The notes beneath the pieces were generated by a model. That model ran no database searches and had not been told where the DNA came from. It was given only the letters and a program-made list of their open reading frames with translations. Positions 9,532-19,257 of a DNA stretch of 64,000 nt are shown here, piece by piece; the first letter of the stretch is position 1, and each line of letters opens with the position of its first letter. The position numbers and the translations under genes are program-made. The DNA is from Acidobacteriota bacterium (GTDB lineage Bacteria > Acidobacteriota > Terriglobia > Terriglobales > Acidobacteriaceae): assembly GCA_021780075.1 (NCBI GenBank), contig JAJXZL010000046.1, positions 1 to 64,000 of the forward strand, read 5' to 3'.

Positions 9532-9613
9532 AAGTCTTACTCCTTGATTCGAAACGTGCGCTGCACCCGTGAAACGGTTCTTGCAAAAATAAAATCCTGT
9601 GCTGCGCGGTGGC

Positions 9614-10810
9614 TCATGGATTGAACCTGTCCGGCCACCGCCAGCGTGAAACGATGTAGGGCTTTTCCGCCTCGAAGGCGGCAGCCACCGCTTCAACATG
9701 CTGTTCAGAACTCATGCCCGCGGCCATGATGTTGATGTGGCTCGCGGTCCACGCGAGGTAAAGCGGGATAAGTGCGCCCAGCAGATGCCCGCGGTTGATC
9801 GTGCGCAGCCGGTACGCGAGCACAAAGTCGTAAACAATCCGTGCCCACAGGCTCTCCGGCATGCGGAACGCCTCAGCGTCCGTGGTGTAGAGCCGCTTCA
9901 GCCCGAGCAGCGCATTCGGAGGCAGAACGAGCGACCAGATCCCCTGCAGGTTGGTGTAGGCAAGTTGAAAGGCCTGCAACATGGGTGCAATATCTGCCGA
10001 TGCATCCGGCAAGGCGGCGCGCTCCGCCGCTGCGGCAATGCGTGCGGTCGGCAACTGCCGGGCACGCTGCCAGAATGCTGCCTTCGCTTCAATATCGGCA
10101 AACAGCGACCCCGCAACAACAGGCAGAATCGTGTTCAGGTCCGGCGCGCTGGGCTGCGGCATCACGCGAGAGCCCGCGTCGATCTCCTGAATCGCATACC
10201 CGGCTGCCACGGCCTCATGGATCGGCCACAGAGGTGCGTCGTCTTGGTTGATCCCAGTCAGCCGCTGCGCAACGCCGCTGAGCCGCTCGGCCATGCGCAT
10301 TGAAAGTCCAAGATCGATCGCCAGAGGGAAGCGTACGCGCGAGGCGAACAATGCGCGGCTCAGTGGATAGAGCAGTGCGGAGTTGAGCAGTCCGGCTTGT
10401 GGCGGCAGATCATAGCAGGGAATCGCCAGGTCGGAGCCATTGCCCTGTACAGCGTGGGCCAGATCGCGCAGTGCAGACAAACCCAACGAGTCTGCCCCTG
10501 GACCTAGCATCAGAACGGCGCGCGCATTATTCTTCTGCGCCAGTTGGTGAGCGTTCACAAAGTCGGCGGCCGTCAGCGTCCATGAGGGCCTGGTTGCGGG
10601 CGCTGAGACAAACTGCAAATGCGGATACGAGTCCTTCGGCAGTGCTTCTGCGGCAGCAATCAGCAGGCTTTCTGCCGCAAACGAAGTCGTCAGATTGGTA
10701 AGAACGCTTTCCAGTTGCTCCATCGGCATGGCCGTCAGCAGCACCAGCAGGCACGTGTCGGCCTCAACAGGAGTCGGGGTAACGTCGGGTACCGGATTTG
10801 CTGTCGCCAT
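9614..10810 (-). CDS. Glycosyltransferase-like protein (GT-A / mannosylglycerate synthase-like)
   Basis: 398 aa. The N-terminal half looks like a GT-A fold: strands (CLLVLLTAMP, ARAVLMLGPGADSLG), then an acceptor-side region GSDLAIPCYDLPPQAGLLNSALLYPLSRALF. The second half is helical (AFQLAYTNLQGIWSLVLPP...LWARIVYDFVLAYR), as in glucosyl/mannosylglycerate synthases and their relatives. I see no clear DXD metal site, so the donor and product are uncertain. It starts 27 bases after the TreS-maltokinase stop, so it is co-transcribed with trehalose/maltose-1-phosphate metabolism and may make a glycosylated osmolyte. Confidence 0.6.
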   Translation of the reverse strand: MATANPVPDVTPTPVEADTCLLVLLTAMPMEQLESVLTNLTTSFAAESLLIAAAEALPKDSYPHLQFVSAPATRPSWTLTAADFVNAHQLAQKNNARAVLMLGPGADSLGLSALRDLAHAVQGNGSDLAIPCYDLPPQAGLLNSALLYPLSRALFASRVRFPLAIDLGLSMRMAERLSGVAQRLTGINQDDAPLWPIHEAVAAGYAIQEIDAGSRVMPQPSAPDLNTILPVVAGSLFADIEAKAAFWQRARQLPTARIAAAAERAALPDASADIAPMLQAFQLAYTNLQGIWSLVLPPNALLGLKRLYTTDAEAFRMPESLWARIVYDFVLAYRLRTINRGHLLGALIPLYLAWTASHINIMAAGMSSEQHVEAVAAAFEAEKPYIVSRWRWPDRFNP

Positions 10811-10837
10811 CGTTGCTCTCTTGGGAACCTGCCTTGT

Positions 10838-13800
10838 CTATAAATCTAAGATGCCGGTCAGTGGAATGTGGAGCCAATCGGGCCGATTGTTCAATTCGTA
10901 AAGCAGCTCATACGCAGCCTTTTCCAGTTGGTAGGCGTCAAGCAACTGCTGCGCGCTTTCCAATGAAGGCAGCAGCGCCGGATTGGCCCTCATTGTCTCG
11001 CGATAGGCGCCGAGAAACTCGGCGGTCATGGAATTCTGCCAGAAGCGAGCCCATGCTGTCATACGATCGACGTCCGCACCGCGTCCCAGTTCGGGGTGTG
11101 CGGCGATGTACTCATCCAGGCCGCAATAGGCGGCATAGGAAAATGAGCGCATCATGCCCGTCACATCTTTCAGGGGAGATTGCTTCCGCCTGCGCTCAGT
11201 GAGGGGGCGAGCAGGCTCGCCCTCGAAATCCAGGAGGACAAAATCGCCTGCCTCAGTTCCCCGTTCCGTGCCTGCTTCCTTTGCGGAGACGCCGGTGCGA
11301 AGTGTCTGCCCCAGATGATAGTCCCCATGGATGCGTATGCGCTGGCCCGCCTCCGTCAGCCCGGTGATTGCACGCGCGCGCATCAGAAGTTCGGCACGAC
11401 GTGAAAGAAGCAGACCGGCACGGCCGGCCATGTCGTCATCGAGCGTGGAGATCTTCAGCTTGAGCGCTTCAAGCGCTGCCGTGATCTCGCCTTCAATGCG
11501 GCCTGCATCCTGCGCCAGGTCCTCGGCTGTAAACGGCTCGGCGCCAAAAGCTGGATCGTCCGTGGGGAACGCAAGAGCCAGATGCATCTCCGCTGTGCGG
11601 CGCCCGAGCTGTGCAGCGGCTCCAAGAGACAATCCTGCATAGTGCAGCGCCGCGGACTGCGGCTCGCTCGGATTCAGCAAGCTGGGAGCAGAAGATTCCG
11701 GCGCGGCAGGCAGGTCCGCTACCGATGTAAAGTACCCGGTCAATTGATGCAGAAACCACTGCCAGCCATCGCCCTCGTTTGCCACCAGCCTCGTGAGCGT
11801 CGCGGCGGTGCACTTCGCTCCGTTTGCCTGCGTCAGGTTGATCTCGCCCATGAAGGGCGCAATATGCGGAAACCGGGCGACTTCTGTTAGAAAGCGACCA
11901 ACCTCGGCATCAGGGTTCTCCCCCAGTTGTAGCCGCCTGAAAAGTTTCAGAATCAGTTGATTTCCATACAGGATTGACGTGTTGGATTGTTCCGCTGAGC
12001 CTACGCGCGAAGGCAACGGTTCAGAGGCTTGTGCTTCAAGGCGGTTTACGTAAGGTGCTGACGCTCTTCCAGAGAGAGATTTGCGCGGCTGCGTAGATGC
12101 TTCGTCGGCCGTCGCAGATTCGCTTTCGGTGCGGGCGCTTACCAGAGAAAGAGTCTCATTCCGCTGAATCAGGTTCAGCAATCCCTGGCGCAGCTCCTCG
12201 CTGAGAGTGGCGTCGTAGTACGCTGCAGAGCCGATGGGCGATGTGACCGGCGCAACCACACTTTGCGGATTGTTTGCGATGATCGCATCGGCATCGCCTC
12301 CTGCGCTGAAGCCAAGGGGCAATTGATATACCTCGGAACTGCCATTCGCGTAGGTGACCTCAACAAGGAACAGCGCGGCCGGCAGCGTAATCGCAGTGGG
12401 CATGCCTTCAGCCAGGCTCACCATCCTGTGCGCTGAGCTGGCCGATGGAATGGTCACCCAGTCGAGCACGCGCACGGATTCAATCTTGCGCGCCTTGGCT
12501 CCAAACCACCGCTGATACGGCAGCCAGGACGGCAGTGCGTGTTCAAGCACAGCCACGCCGTTTCTGCTCATCAACGCGGGCCAACCCTCGTTGAGCACAT
12601 CCAGGGCGACGGCCTCGTCCGATGCAATTTCTCCTGTTGCTTCGGCAATCTCCAGGTGAGTCTCAGGCAGCGGTTCCGGCTTCGCGCTGGCGGGTTGCAG
12701 TTCAAGCCAGAGAAATGAGTACGGCGCAAGCGTCAGGGAGTACGGGGCTTCTGTTATTGCCGGGAATGGAACATAGCCCAGCATCTCCACAGGCTCCATC
12801 CCCGCATATTCGGCGAGGTCGAGCGAGACTGGCTGTGCGAAGCGGCTCAGGTTCGCCACGCAGAGAACCGTCTCGTGGGAGCCGTCGCCGCGTACACGAT
12901 CGCGAAGATAAGCCAGGGTCTTCCGGTTCGCCGGCGTTAAAAAGCGAAGCGTGCCGCGCCCGAAAACCTTGAAGAGCTTGCGCAGCGCGATCATGTTGCG
13001 GTTCCAGTGCAGCAGGCTGGACTGGTCGCTCAGCTGAGCTTCCACATTCACGGCCTGGTAGCCGTAGATGGGGTCCATCACTACCGGAAAGTAGAGCCGG
13101 GCAGGGTCGCACTTTGAGAAGCCCGCGTTGCGGTCCGACGTCCACTGCATCGGCGTGCGGACTCCGTTGCGGTCGCCGAGATAGATGTTGTCGCCCATGC
13201 CAATCTCGTCGCCATAGTAGAGAATCGGCGTGCCCGGAAAACTGAGCAGCAGCGAATTCAGCAGCTCGATGCGGCGGCGATTGTTATCAACCAGCGGCGC
13301 AAGCCGGCGGCGAATGCCTGCATTGATGCGCATCCGAGGGTCTGCCGAGTACGCGAAATACATGTAGTCGCGCTCTTCGTCAGTCACCATCTCCAGCGTC
13401 AGTTCATCATGATTGCGAAGGAACAGGCCCCACTGACAATTGTCGGGAATCGGCGGCGTCTGCGCCATGATGTCGGTAATCGGCAGCCGATCCTCCTGCC
13501 GCAGCGCCATGTAGATGCGCGGCATCAAAGGAAAGTGGAAGGCCATGTGGCACTCGTCCCCGTTGCCAAAGTAAGGACGAACATCCGCGGGCCATTGGTT
13601 GGCTTCGGCCAGCACAAAGCGATTGCCATATTCGGCATCGATCGCGGCCCGGATCTGCCGGATCACCGCATGCGTCTCCGGAAGGTTCTCGCACGATGTC
13701 CCGTCGCGTTCCACCAGGTACGGAATTGCGTCCAGGCGCAGCGCGTCCACGCCCATGTCGAGCCAGAAGCGCATCGCCTTCAGAACCTCTTCGACAACCA

Positions 13801-14353
13801 CGGGATTATCGAAGTTGAGATCCGGCTGGTGCGAGAAAAAACGGTGCCAATAGTAGGCTTTCGCAGTCTCATCCCAGGTCCAGTTCGATTTCTCCGTGTC
13901 CATGAAGATGATGCGCGCGTCCTTGAAGACCTGGTCTGTCTGCGACCACACATACATCTCGCGCGCCGGCGAGCCTGGCGGTGCAGCACGGGCAGCCTTG
14001 AACCAGGGGTGTTGATCGCTGGTGTGATTGATCACCAGCTCAATCATCACCTGCATGTTGCGCTGGTGCGCGGCGTCCAGCACGGCCTTGAAATCGTCCA
14101 GAGTCCCATACGAGGGATTCACGTCCATATAGTTGGAAATGTCATAGCCGTCATCGCGCAGCGGCGAGGGAAAGAAGGGCAGCAGCCAGATGCAGGTAAC
14201 GCCAAGATCCTCCAGATAATCAAGCCGCGACAGCAGGCCTTGAAAATCGCCAATTCCGTCGCCGTTCGAGTCCGAGAAGGCACGGACATGGAGCTCGTAG
14301 ATGATCGCGTCTTTGAACCACAGTGGATCCGTCGTGCTAGCCATCTTTTTCAC
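10838..14353 (-). CDS. treS: Trehalose synthase / maltokinase fusion
   Basis: 1171 aa bifunctional protein. Residues about 8-550 are a GH13 trehalose synthase: DGIGDFQG, VMIELVINHTSDQHPWF, the nucleophile region GVDALRLDAIPYL, acid LAEANQWP and LLRNHDELTLEM. It interconverts trehalose and maltose. Residues about 600-1170 are a maltokinase (Mak/Pep2): LPSWLPYQRWFGAKAR, catalytic loop IRIHGDYHLGQTL and metal-binding LLDFEGEPARPL. It phosphorylates maltose to maltose-1-phosphate, the GlgE substrate; glgE and glgB are not in this window. A GTG at 14353 has GGGAG at 9 bases; an in-frame ATG three codons later is possible. It heads an operon with the glycosyltransferase-like and MscS-like genes. 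Confidence 0.95.
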   Translation of the reverse strand: MKKMASTTDPLWFKDAIIYELHVRAFSDSNGDGIGDFQGLLSRLDYLEDLGVTCIWLLPFFPSPLRDDGYDISNYMDVNPSYGTLDDFKAVLDAAHQRNMQVMIELVINHTSDQHPWFKAARAAPPGSPAREMYVWSQTDQVFKDARIIFMDTEKSNWTWDETAKAYYWHRFFSHQPDLNFDNPVVVEEVLKAMRFWLDMGVDALRLDAIPYLVERDGTSCENLPETHAVIRQIRAAIDAEYGNRFVLAEANQWPADVRPYFGNGDECHMAFHFPLMPRIYMALRQEDRLPITDIMAQTPPIPDNCQWGLFLRNHDELTLEMVTDEERDYMYFAYSADPRMRINAGIRRRLAPLVDNNRRRIELLNSLLLSFPGTPILYYGDEIGMGDNIYLGDRNGVRTPMQWTSDRNAGFSKCDPARLYFPVVMDPIYGYQAVNVEAQLSDQSSLLHWNRNMIALRKLFKVFGRGTLRFLTPANRKTLAYLRDRVRGDGSHETVLCVANLSRFAQPVSLDLAEYAGMEPVEMLGYVPFPAITEAPYSLTLAPYSFLWLELQPASAKPEPLPETHLEIAEATGEIASDEAVALDVLNEGWPALMSRNGVAVLEHALPSWLPYQRWFGAKARKIESVRVLDWVTIPSASSAHRMVSLAEGMPTAITLPAALFLVEVTYANGSSEVYQLPLGFSAGGDADAIIANNPQSVVAPVTSPIGSAAYYDATLSEELRQGLLNLIQRNETLSLVSARTESESATADEASTQPRKSLSGRASAPYVNRLEAQASEPLPSRVGSAEQSNTSILYGNQLILKLFRRLQLGENPDAEVGRFLTEVARFPHIAPFMGEINLTQANGAKCTAATLTRLVANEGDGWQWFLHQLTGYFTSVADLPAAPESSAPSLLNPSEPQSAALHYAGLSLGAAAQLGRRTAEMHLALAFPTDDPAFGAEPFTAEDLAQDAGRIEGEITAALEALKLKISTLDDDMAGRAGLLLSRRAELLMRARAITGLTEAGQRIRIHGDYHLGQTLRTGVSAKEAGTERGTEAGDFVLLDFEGEPARPLTERRRKQSPLKDVTGMMRSFSYAAYCGLDEYIAAHPELGRGADVDRMTAWARFWQNSMTAEFLGAYRETMRANPALLPSLESAQQLLDAYQLEKAAYELLYELNNRPDWLHIPLTGILDL

Positions 14354-14892
14354 TCGTCGGCTCTCCCAGCTCGTCTCACGAATGCATTTCAGTCATCTGC
14401 CCGCCCTATCTTCGATCATTAGACTCCGCTTGTGCGGCGCAGTCATGCAAGGCCAGGGGTATCCCTCCGCATTTTGTTGAACGGCCTTCTTGAATCCAAC
14501 GCGCTGGTCAGCCCAAGAACGCAGGGCAAGTCCCGTCTCGAGTAAAAAAGTACAGGAGATCGCTCATCGGCCATGGGGATATCTTCCTCCATTCCGCAGC
14601 TTCGTGTCGTTTAAGTTGTTAAAGAATTTCCAGCGCAACGTGCAAAGCGCATCCTTCTGCGCTCTGGCTGCGCTGGAACGCAGCACCGGTGCCGTCAAGC
14701 CGCTCTCCAGCTTCAAACCTGCGTTCGCTCAAAGCAAAACCACTGCTCGCAGCAGAACAATCGCCGCATCTTCTAAGGCGGGGTGTTTTTCGTTGGTCTG
14801 CCGGTCTTCAATGCGCGCAGACGGCTCCGATCGCTCAGTCTTCGCCTTGCAGTGCTCGCACGCAGGGCGTGGCAACCTGCGCCAGTCTCCGC
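14354..14892. other. Intergenic region, promoter of the treS operon
   Basis: Between two leftward genes. I find no coding sequence, strong terminator or repeat. The treS promoter must be at its left side, but I cannot pick boxes with confidence. Confidence 0.4.
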
Positions 14893-15117
14893 CTATTCGC
14901 TCGATGACTCGTAGCAGCTGCGCGAGGACGTGCAGCGGGAGAGATGGACGAAGTGTTCGTCCGGCCCGGCGGGGCCCATCGTGCGCAGGCACCAGTAGCT
15001 CGAGGTGGTGTCCACTCCAGGCAGCCACGACTCCGCATTCTGCGGCGTGGTGCCATAGGGATTCTTGGTGCGCAGGCACTGGCAGGGCTGCTGCGGCCGT
15101 TCCGTGGCGGTGCTCAT
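14893..15117 (-). CDS. Small cysteine-rich protein at the end of the aldehyde oxidase operon
   Basis: 74 aa, family not recognised. Five cysteines (12, 14, 43, 62, 68), including CQC near the N-terminus. The segment around residues 41-60 is rich in aromatic residues, Gly and His (YWCLRTMGPAGPDEHFVH). It has no signal peptide or membrane segment. AAAGGAA lies at good distance before the ATG, and the gene starts 48 bases after the FAD subunit, in the place where PaoD-like chaperones are sometimes encoded, though it does not resemble PaoD. It could bind a metal or cofactor, or be a maturation factor. The ribosome binding site and operon position support translation. Confidence 0.6.
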   Translation of the reverse strand: MSTATERPQQPCQCLRTKNPYGTTPQNAESWLPGVDTTSSYWCLRTMGPAGPDEHFVHLSRCTSSRSCYESSSE

Positions 15118-15165
15118 CAGAGATTCCTTTCTGTGCTTGCCGCTTCAGCGGCGTGCGGATTGCGG

Positions 15166-16164
15166 TTAACCAGCAGCGCTGGGGTCGCGGTCCATCTGTC
15201 CTGCGGCCAGCAGAATCGTGCGATAGATCGCGACAGGGAAGAGCTGCAGCTTGTAGGCATTCATTGACAGAGGCATCGCGCCCGTCATTGAAGCCTTTCC
15301 CGCGGCGCGCGCCGTTTCCGGCGTAATGGCCTTTCCCGTCAGCGCTGCCTCAGCTTCGCTCGAGCGGCGCACAACAGGAGAAGCCGCGCCCATCGCGACC
15401 ACCGCGCGCTTGCACGTAATGCCATCCATTTCCAGCACGATGCCCGCATCCGCAATGGCCCAGTCGTGGCTTTCCTTCTCGCCATATTTCTGGTAGGCGG
15501 ATCGTGTTCCGGGCGCAGGCTTCGGAATATGGATCGCGGTGAGCAGCTCATCCGCGGCCATCACGTTAAATCGATGCGGATTAGCGTCGGGCTGCACGTA
15601 GAATTCGCGAATAGCCACAGTCCGCTTGCCTTTCGCGGAGGTCAGCTCAACGCTGCCATCCAGAGCCAGCAGCGCCACTGCACCCGAAGAAGGCGCAACC
15701 GACGGACACCCGCCGTAGTCCATGATCGCGTGGTACTGGTTCAGGCCGGAGAAGGCGAAGCACTGTTCCTTGCCCTTGCGCAGACACTGGAACTCCGCCG
15801 AGCGAAAATACCAGCACTGCAGCTGCTGCAGCAGATTGCCGCCCAGCGTTGCCATGTTGCGGATGTGCGGCGTGGCGGCGTGCCCGCACGCGTCAGCCAG
15901 CACCGTATACTGCGCGCGGATGGTCGGATCGTCAGCCACTTCTGCGAGCGTGGTCAGCGCGCCAATGCTCAAACCCTCCGGCGTGGAATGAATGCCGCGC
16001 AGCGATTGGATGTTGCGAATATTCACGAGGCGCGCAGGAGCATCGGTGCCGTTCTTGATGCGGTCCAGCAGATCAACGCCGCCCGCTTTCACCACGGCGC
16101 CGTCCTTCAGTTGAGATAGCGCGGCCTCGACCGTTGTGCAATCTGCAAGAGCAAAGGAATTCAT
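15166..16164 (-). CDS. paoB: Aldehyde oxidoreductase FAD-binding subunit (PaoB/YagS type)
   Basis: 332 aa FAD-binding molybdopterin dehydrogenase subunit. It carries FAD, and in this branch an extra [4Fe-4S] cluster, and passes electrons from the Mo site. Motifs: N-terminal KAGGVDLLDRIK, FAD-loop HIRNMATLGGNLLQQ, then the Cys cluster QCWYFRSAEFQCLRKGKEQC that is characteristic of PaoB rather than xanthine dehydrogenase. The C-terminal CO-dehydrogenase flavoprotein-like domain (about 210-320) is intact. Its ATG overlaps the stop of the Mo subunit by 4 bases (ATGA), which indicates translational coupling. It is exported as a complex with the Tat-signal subunit. Confidence 0.92.
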   Translation of the reverse strand: MNSFALADCTTVEAALSQLKDGAVVKAGGVDLLDRIKNGTDAPARLVNIRNIQSLRGIHSTPEGLSIGALTTLAEVADDPTIRAQYTVLADACGHAATPHIRNMATLGGNLLQQLQCWYFRSAEFQCLRKGKEQCFAFSGLNQYHAIMDYGGCPSVAPSSGAVALLALDGSVELTSAKGKRTVAIREFYVQPDANPHRFNVMAADELLTAIHIPKPAPGTRSAYQKYGEKESHDWAIADAGIVLEMDGITCKRAVVAMGAASPVVRRSSEAEAALTGKAITPETARAAGKASMTGAMPLSMNAYKLQLFPVAIYRTILLAAGQMDRDPSAAG

Positions 16165-18572
16165 AGCGCCTCCATCGACGGTTGGGGCTGGTTCAGGGCT
16201 GCCAGCACAACAGCCGGAGTCATCGGCAGTGTGCGGATGCGCACTCCGGTCGCGTTGTAGAAAGCGTTGCCGATAGCGGCGCCAGCGGAGATGATGCCCG
16301 CTGCTTCGCCAATGCCGGAGGCATCCGTGGAGCTTTGGCCAATATAGGATTCCGTGAGTTGCACCTCGATCTGCGGAACCTCATACGAGCCGGCGATTTT
16401 GTACTTGTCAAGATTGGGGTTGACCATCAGCCCATAGTTGGGATCGAGCAGACGATGCTCAAACAGCGTGAACGAGATTCCCTGAATCAGTCCGCCATTA
16501 ATCTGGCTGATAACCTGCTCCGGATTCATCGGGCGGCCGCAATCGTGCACCGCCAGTACGCGCTTCACGTGGATGCGGCCTGTTTCCGTATCGACAGCGA
16601 CCTCCGCTACATCGACACCGCCATACGTGTCGTATTTGCTCGGGTCATAGTCTGGAATGCGTTTGGCCTGTGCAGACACCTCATCAGTGTTCATCTTGCC
16701 CGCCGCCGTGCGAAATGCAATCGGCTGGAACTTGCCGGAAGCACTGCGCACCATTCCCCCGGTCAAACTTAGATCCGCGGCCGTGGTCCCCAATGCAGGA
16801 GCCACGCTGGCCAGAAACTGCTGTGCAGCCTGCCATGCTGCGTCGCGCACCGCGGGCGTTAAGGAGGCCGTCGTAACGCTGCCCCCGGAGTTGGGACCGA
16901 CCGGATAATTCGTGTCGCCGATCTTCACCGATACTTTGCCGGGCGGCACGCCGAATTGCTCCGCAAGAATCTGCGCCAGAACTGTCTTGATGCCGCTGCC
17001 GATATCCTGCACCGCTGAGAGCACTTCAACAGAGCCATCCTTGTGAACGCGCACCTCGGCAGCCGAGGCCATTGCGAGGTGGCGATACCACACAGATTGC
17101 GAAAGGCCGATGCCGCGCTTAATGGGGCCGGCGTCGGCGTTCGCGCGCGGATTGCGCGACTTCCACAGCGCGCTCTCGCGAACAATTTGCCGCTGCACGC
17201 GGCGAACCGGGTTCTCGTCGATGCGATCGCGCAGGTCAAGTAGGTCCATGTTCAGCCGCTCCGCCAACTCGTCAATGGATTGCTCCAGCGCGAATGCTCC
17301 TTGCGGATGCCCCGGTGCGCGAAACGCTGCCGCAGGGCCTGCATTGATAAAGACGTCGCTCTCTTCCGTGTGCAGCGTCGCCCACTTGTACAGATTGCTG
17401 GCCGGCCCCGCGCATCCGGCTCCGGTGCCGCAGCCCGCGGTGCCGAAACTGATGAGCTGAATTGCCGTGATCGTGCCGTCCTTCTTCGCGCCGATGCGCA
17501 GCCGCTGGTCCGAACTGGGCCGATTGCCTACGGATAGATGCTCCTCCTCGCGGTCCAGCATCAATCGAACCGGAGCGCCTGTCTTGCGCGAAAGAGTAGC
17601 GGCAACCACTCCAGGGTTTCCCGCGCCAAACTTCGCGCCGAATCCACCGCCCATAAATTCCGTAATCACGCGCACCTGCGATTTGGGCAGTTTGAAGAAG
17701 GCCGCCAATTCCTCGCGAACGCTCGCCGTCCCCTGCGTTGATGCGTAAACGGTCAGCAGTTCGGGCTTCCAGTCCGCAACCACGCCGTGCGTTTCCAGCG
17801 CGGAGTGCGTCTGCACCTGTGTGGTGTAGCGTGAATCTACAATTACGTCGGCATCCTTGAAACCCTGTGCTGCATCGCCGTGCTTGCGCACAGAAGGTCC
17901 GTGAATATTACCCGTCTGCGGTATGCCGCTTGCGCTTCCACCGCCGCCGGCGGTCCCTGCCTGGTCAGCCGCGCCTGGGAAGACAAGCGGAGCCGCTGGT
18001 GTACGAGCCACCTCCGCGTCCACCACAAACTGCATCGGCTCGTACTGCACCTTCACCTTGGCGGCGGCCTCAGCAGCCGCATGGGGCGTGATGGCGGCCA
18101 CCGCTGCAATCGGCTGTCCGGCGTAGCGCACAATGGGATACTTCGCCTGTTCTATCGACGGATCCCGCAGCACTGCCGCTCCAAGCAGCAGTTCGATCAC
18201 ATGCACGCCTTTCACGCCCGGATGGCTTTCGGCGGCTGACGTGTCGATCGAAAGAATCTTCGCATGCGGAACACGAGCATTGACGAATCGCGCATAAAGC
18301 ATCCCCGGCAGTTGCACATCTGCTGTGTAGCGGGCGCGGCCGGTGACTTTGGCAACGCCATCCCAGCGTTCATGCGATTGGCCAATATATTCAAGGTCCT
18401 TGTTCACGGGCAGCACGGGCGGTTCAGATGCGGGAACCGTGCGCTGCTCCTCGTGTAGCGTGTAGCCAGGAATGCCGATCGGCATGCTGACGGTTTTCGT
18501 CGTTGTGTCGGCAGCGCCGGCCGCAGCGCCCAGAAGGGCATCAGGAAGCGAATCTGTGATGTGGGTCGCCAT
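16161..18572 (-). CDS. paoC: Aldehyde oxidoreductase molybdenum-binding subunit (PaoC/YagR type)
   Basis: 803 aa. Catalytic subunit of a periplasmic aldehyde oxidase that binds molybdopterin cytosine dinucleotide. Domains: aldehyde oxidase a/b hammerhead (about 60-180), then the Mo-cofactor-binding domain (about 200-790). Recognisable segments are EFMGGGFGAKFG, AAFRAPGHPQGAFALEQSIDEL, GSGIKTVLAQILAEQFG and the catalytic-glutamate region ASGIGEAAGIISAGAAIGNAF near the C-terminus. No export signal of its own; the small subunit carries the Tat signal. The start at 18572 (MATHITDS) has AGGAGA upstream, so longer in-frame starts are rejected. It overlaps paoB by 4 bases and begins 10 bases after the 2Fe-2S subunit. 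Confidence 0.94.
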   Translation of the reverse strand: MATHITDSLPDALLGAAAGAADTTTKTVSMPIGIPGYTLHEEQRTVPASEPPVLPVNKDLEYIGQSHERWDGVAKVTGRARYTADVQLPGMLYARFVNARVPHAKILSIDTSAAESHPGVKGVHVIELLLGAAVLRDPSIEQAKYPIVRYAGQPIAAVAAITPHAAAEAAAKVKVQYEPMQFVVDAEVARTPAAPLVFPGAADQAGTAGGGGSASGIPQTGNIHGPSVRKHGDAAQGFKDADVIVDSRYTTQVQTHSALETHGVVADWKPELLTVYASTQGTASVREELAAFFKLPKSQVRVITEFMGGGFGAKFGAGNPGVVAATLSRKTGAPVRLMLDREEEHLSVGNRPSSDQRLRIGAKKDGTITAIQLISFGTAGCGTGAGCAGPASNLYKWATLHTEESDVFINAGPAAAFRAPGHPQGAFALEQSIDELAERLNMDLLDLRDRIDENPVRRVQRQIVRESALWKSRNPRANADAGPIKRGIGLSQSVWYRHLAMASAAEVRVHKDGSVEVLSAVQDIGSGIKTVLAQILAEQFGVPPGKVSVKIGDTNYPVGPNSGGSVTTASLTPAVRDAAWQAAQQFLASVAPALGTTAADLSLTGGMVRSASGKFQPIAFRTAAGKMNTDEVSAQAKRIPDYDPSKYDTYGGVDVAEVAVDTETGRIHVKRVLAVHDCGRPMNPEQVISQINGGLIQGISFTLFEHRLLDPNYGLMVNPNLDKYKIAGSYEVPQIEVQLTESYIGQSSTDASGIGEAAGIISAGAAIGNAFYNATGVRIRTLPMTPAVVLAALNQPQPSMEAL

Positions 18573-18582
18573 GAGTTCTCTC

Positions 18583-19257
18583 CTACGCCTTGCGCGCCAT
18601 CTGGCTGGCTGCATCAAGCGTGGCCGCAAAGATTTTTGGGTAGGTGCCGCAGCGGCAAAGATTGCCAGAGACGGCGTAGCGCACATCGGCCTCAGTGGGA
18701 TGAGGATTCTTCTCGATCAGTGATGCACAGCTCATCACCATCCCCGGAGTGCAGAAGCCGCACTGCATCGCATCGTGGCGCACAAAGGCTGCCTGCACCT
18801 CATGCACCTCGTTCTCGCCCGCGATGCCTTCAATGGTGGTGATCTCGCGGCCCACCGCATCAATGGCCAGCGTCATGCAGCTGTTCACCGGGATCTTGTC
18901 CAGCCACACGGTGCAGCTGGAGCAAACGCCGCGATCGCAGCTTATTTTCGTCCCGGTCATGTTCAGATGGATGCGCAGAGCATCAGCCAGCGTCGTGCGC
19001 GGCTCAATGTGCAGAGCGTGTTCTCTCCCGTTCACATGCAGTGTCACAGGGAACGGCTCCGGGCCAAATACTTTTATGTCGTTCGGCGTGGCCGCAAGCG
19101 CTTCGCGCTGCAATCCCTGGACGCTTTCCAAAAGTGCGGTGCTGGCCGCGGTGATGCCCGCGCCCTTCAGGAATCCACGGCGCGTGATGCCTGCGGTTGA
19201 TGACGTGGTGGACGAAGCTGCGGGCTTCACGTCGGGTGGCGACGGATGGTCTGACAT
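18583..19257 (-). CDS. paoA: Aldehyde oxidoreductase 2Fe-2S subunit with Tat signal (PaoA/YagT type)
   Basis: 224 aa. Twin-arginine signal TRRGFLKGAG at about residues 24-33, followed by an Ala-rich hydrophobic stretch. This should export the whole assembled Mo complex. Next is a plant-type ferredoxin domain with cluster CDRGVCSSCTVWLD, then the all-helical second [2Fe-2S] domain with QCGFCTPGMVMS and GNLCRCGTYPKI. All eight cluster cysteines are present. AAGGAGGT sits just before the ATG at 19257, so longer readings are unlikely. First gene of the operon paoA-paoC-paoB-small Cys-rich protein. The encoded oxidase likely detoxifies aromatic aldehydes in the periplasm. Confidence 0.95.
   Translation of the reverse strand: MSDHPSPPDVKPAASSTTSSTAGITRRGFLKGAGITAASTALLESVQGLQREALAATPNDIKVFGPEPFPVTLHVNGREHALHIEPRTTLADALRIHLNMTGTKISCDRGVCSSCTVWLDKIPVNSCMTLAIDAVGREITTIEGIAGENEVHEVQAAFVRHDAMQCGFCTPGMVMSCASLIEKNPHPTEADVRYAVSGNLCRCGTYPKIFAATLDAASQMARKA

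Noticed and set aside
14490-15326. Rightward 278-codon frame across the Cys-rich gene
   Set aside because: Low complexity, no domain, antisense to the operon.
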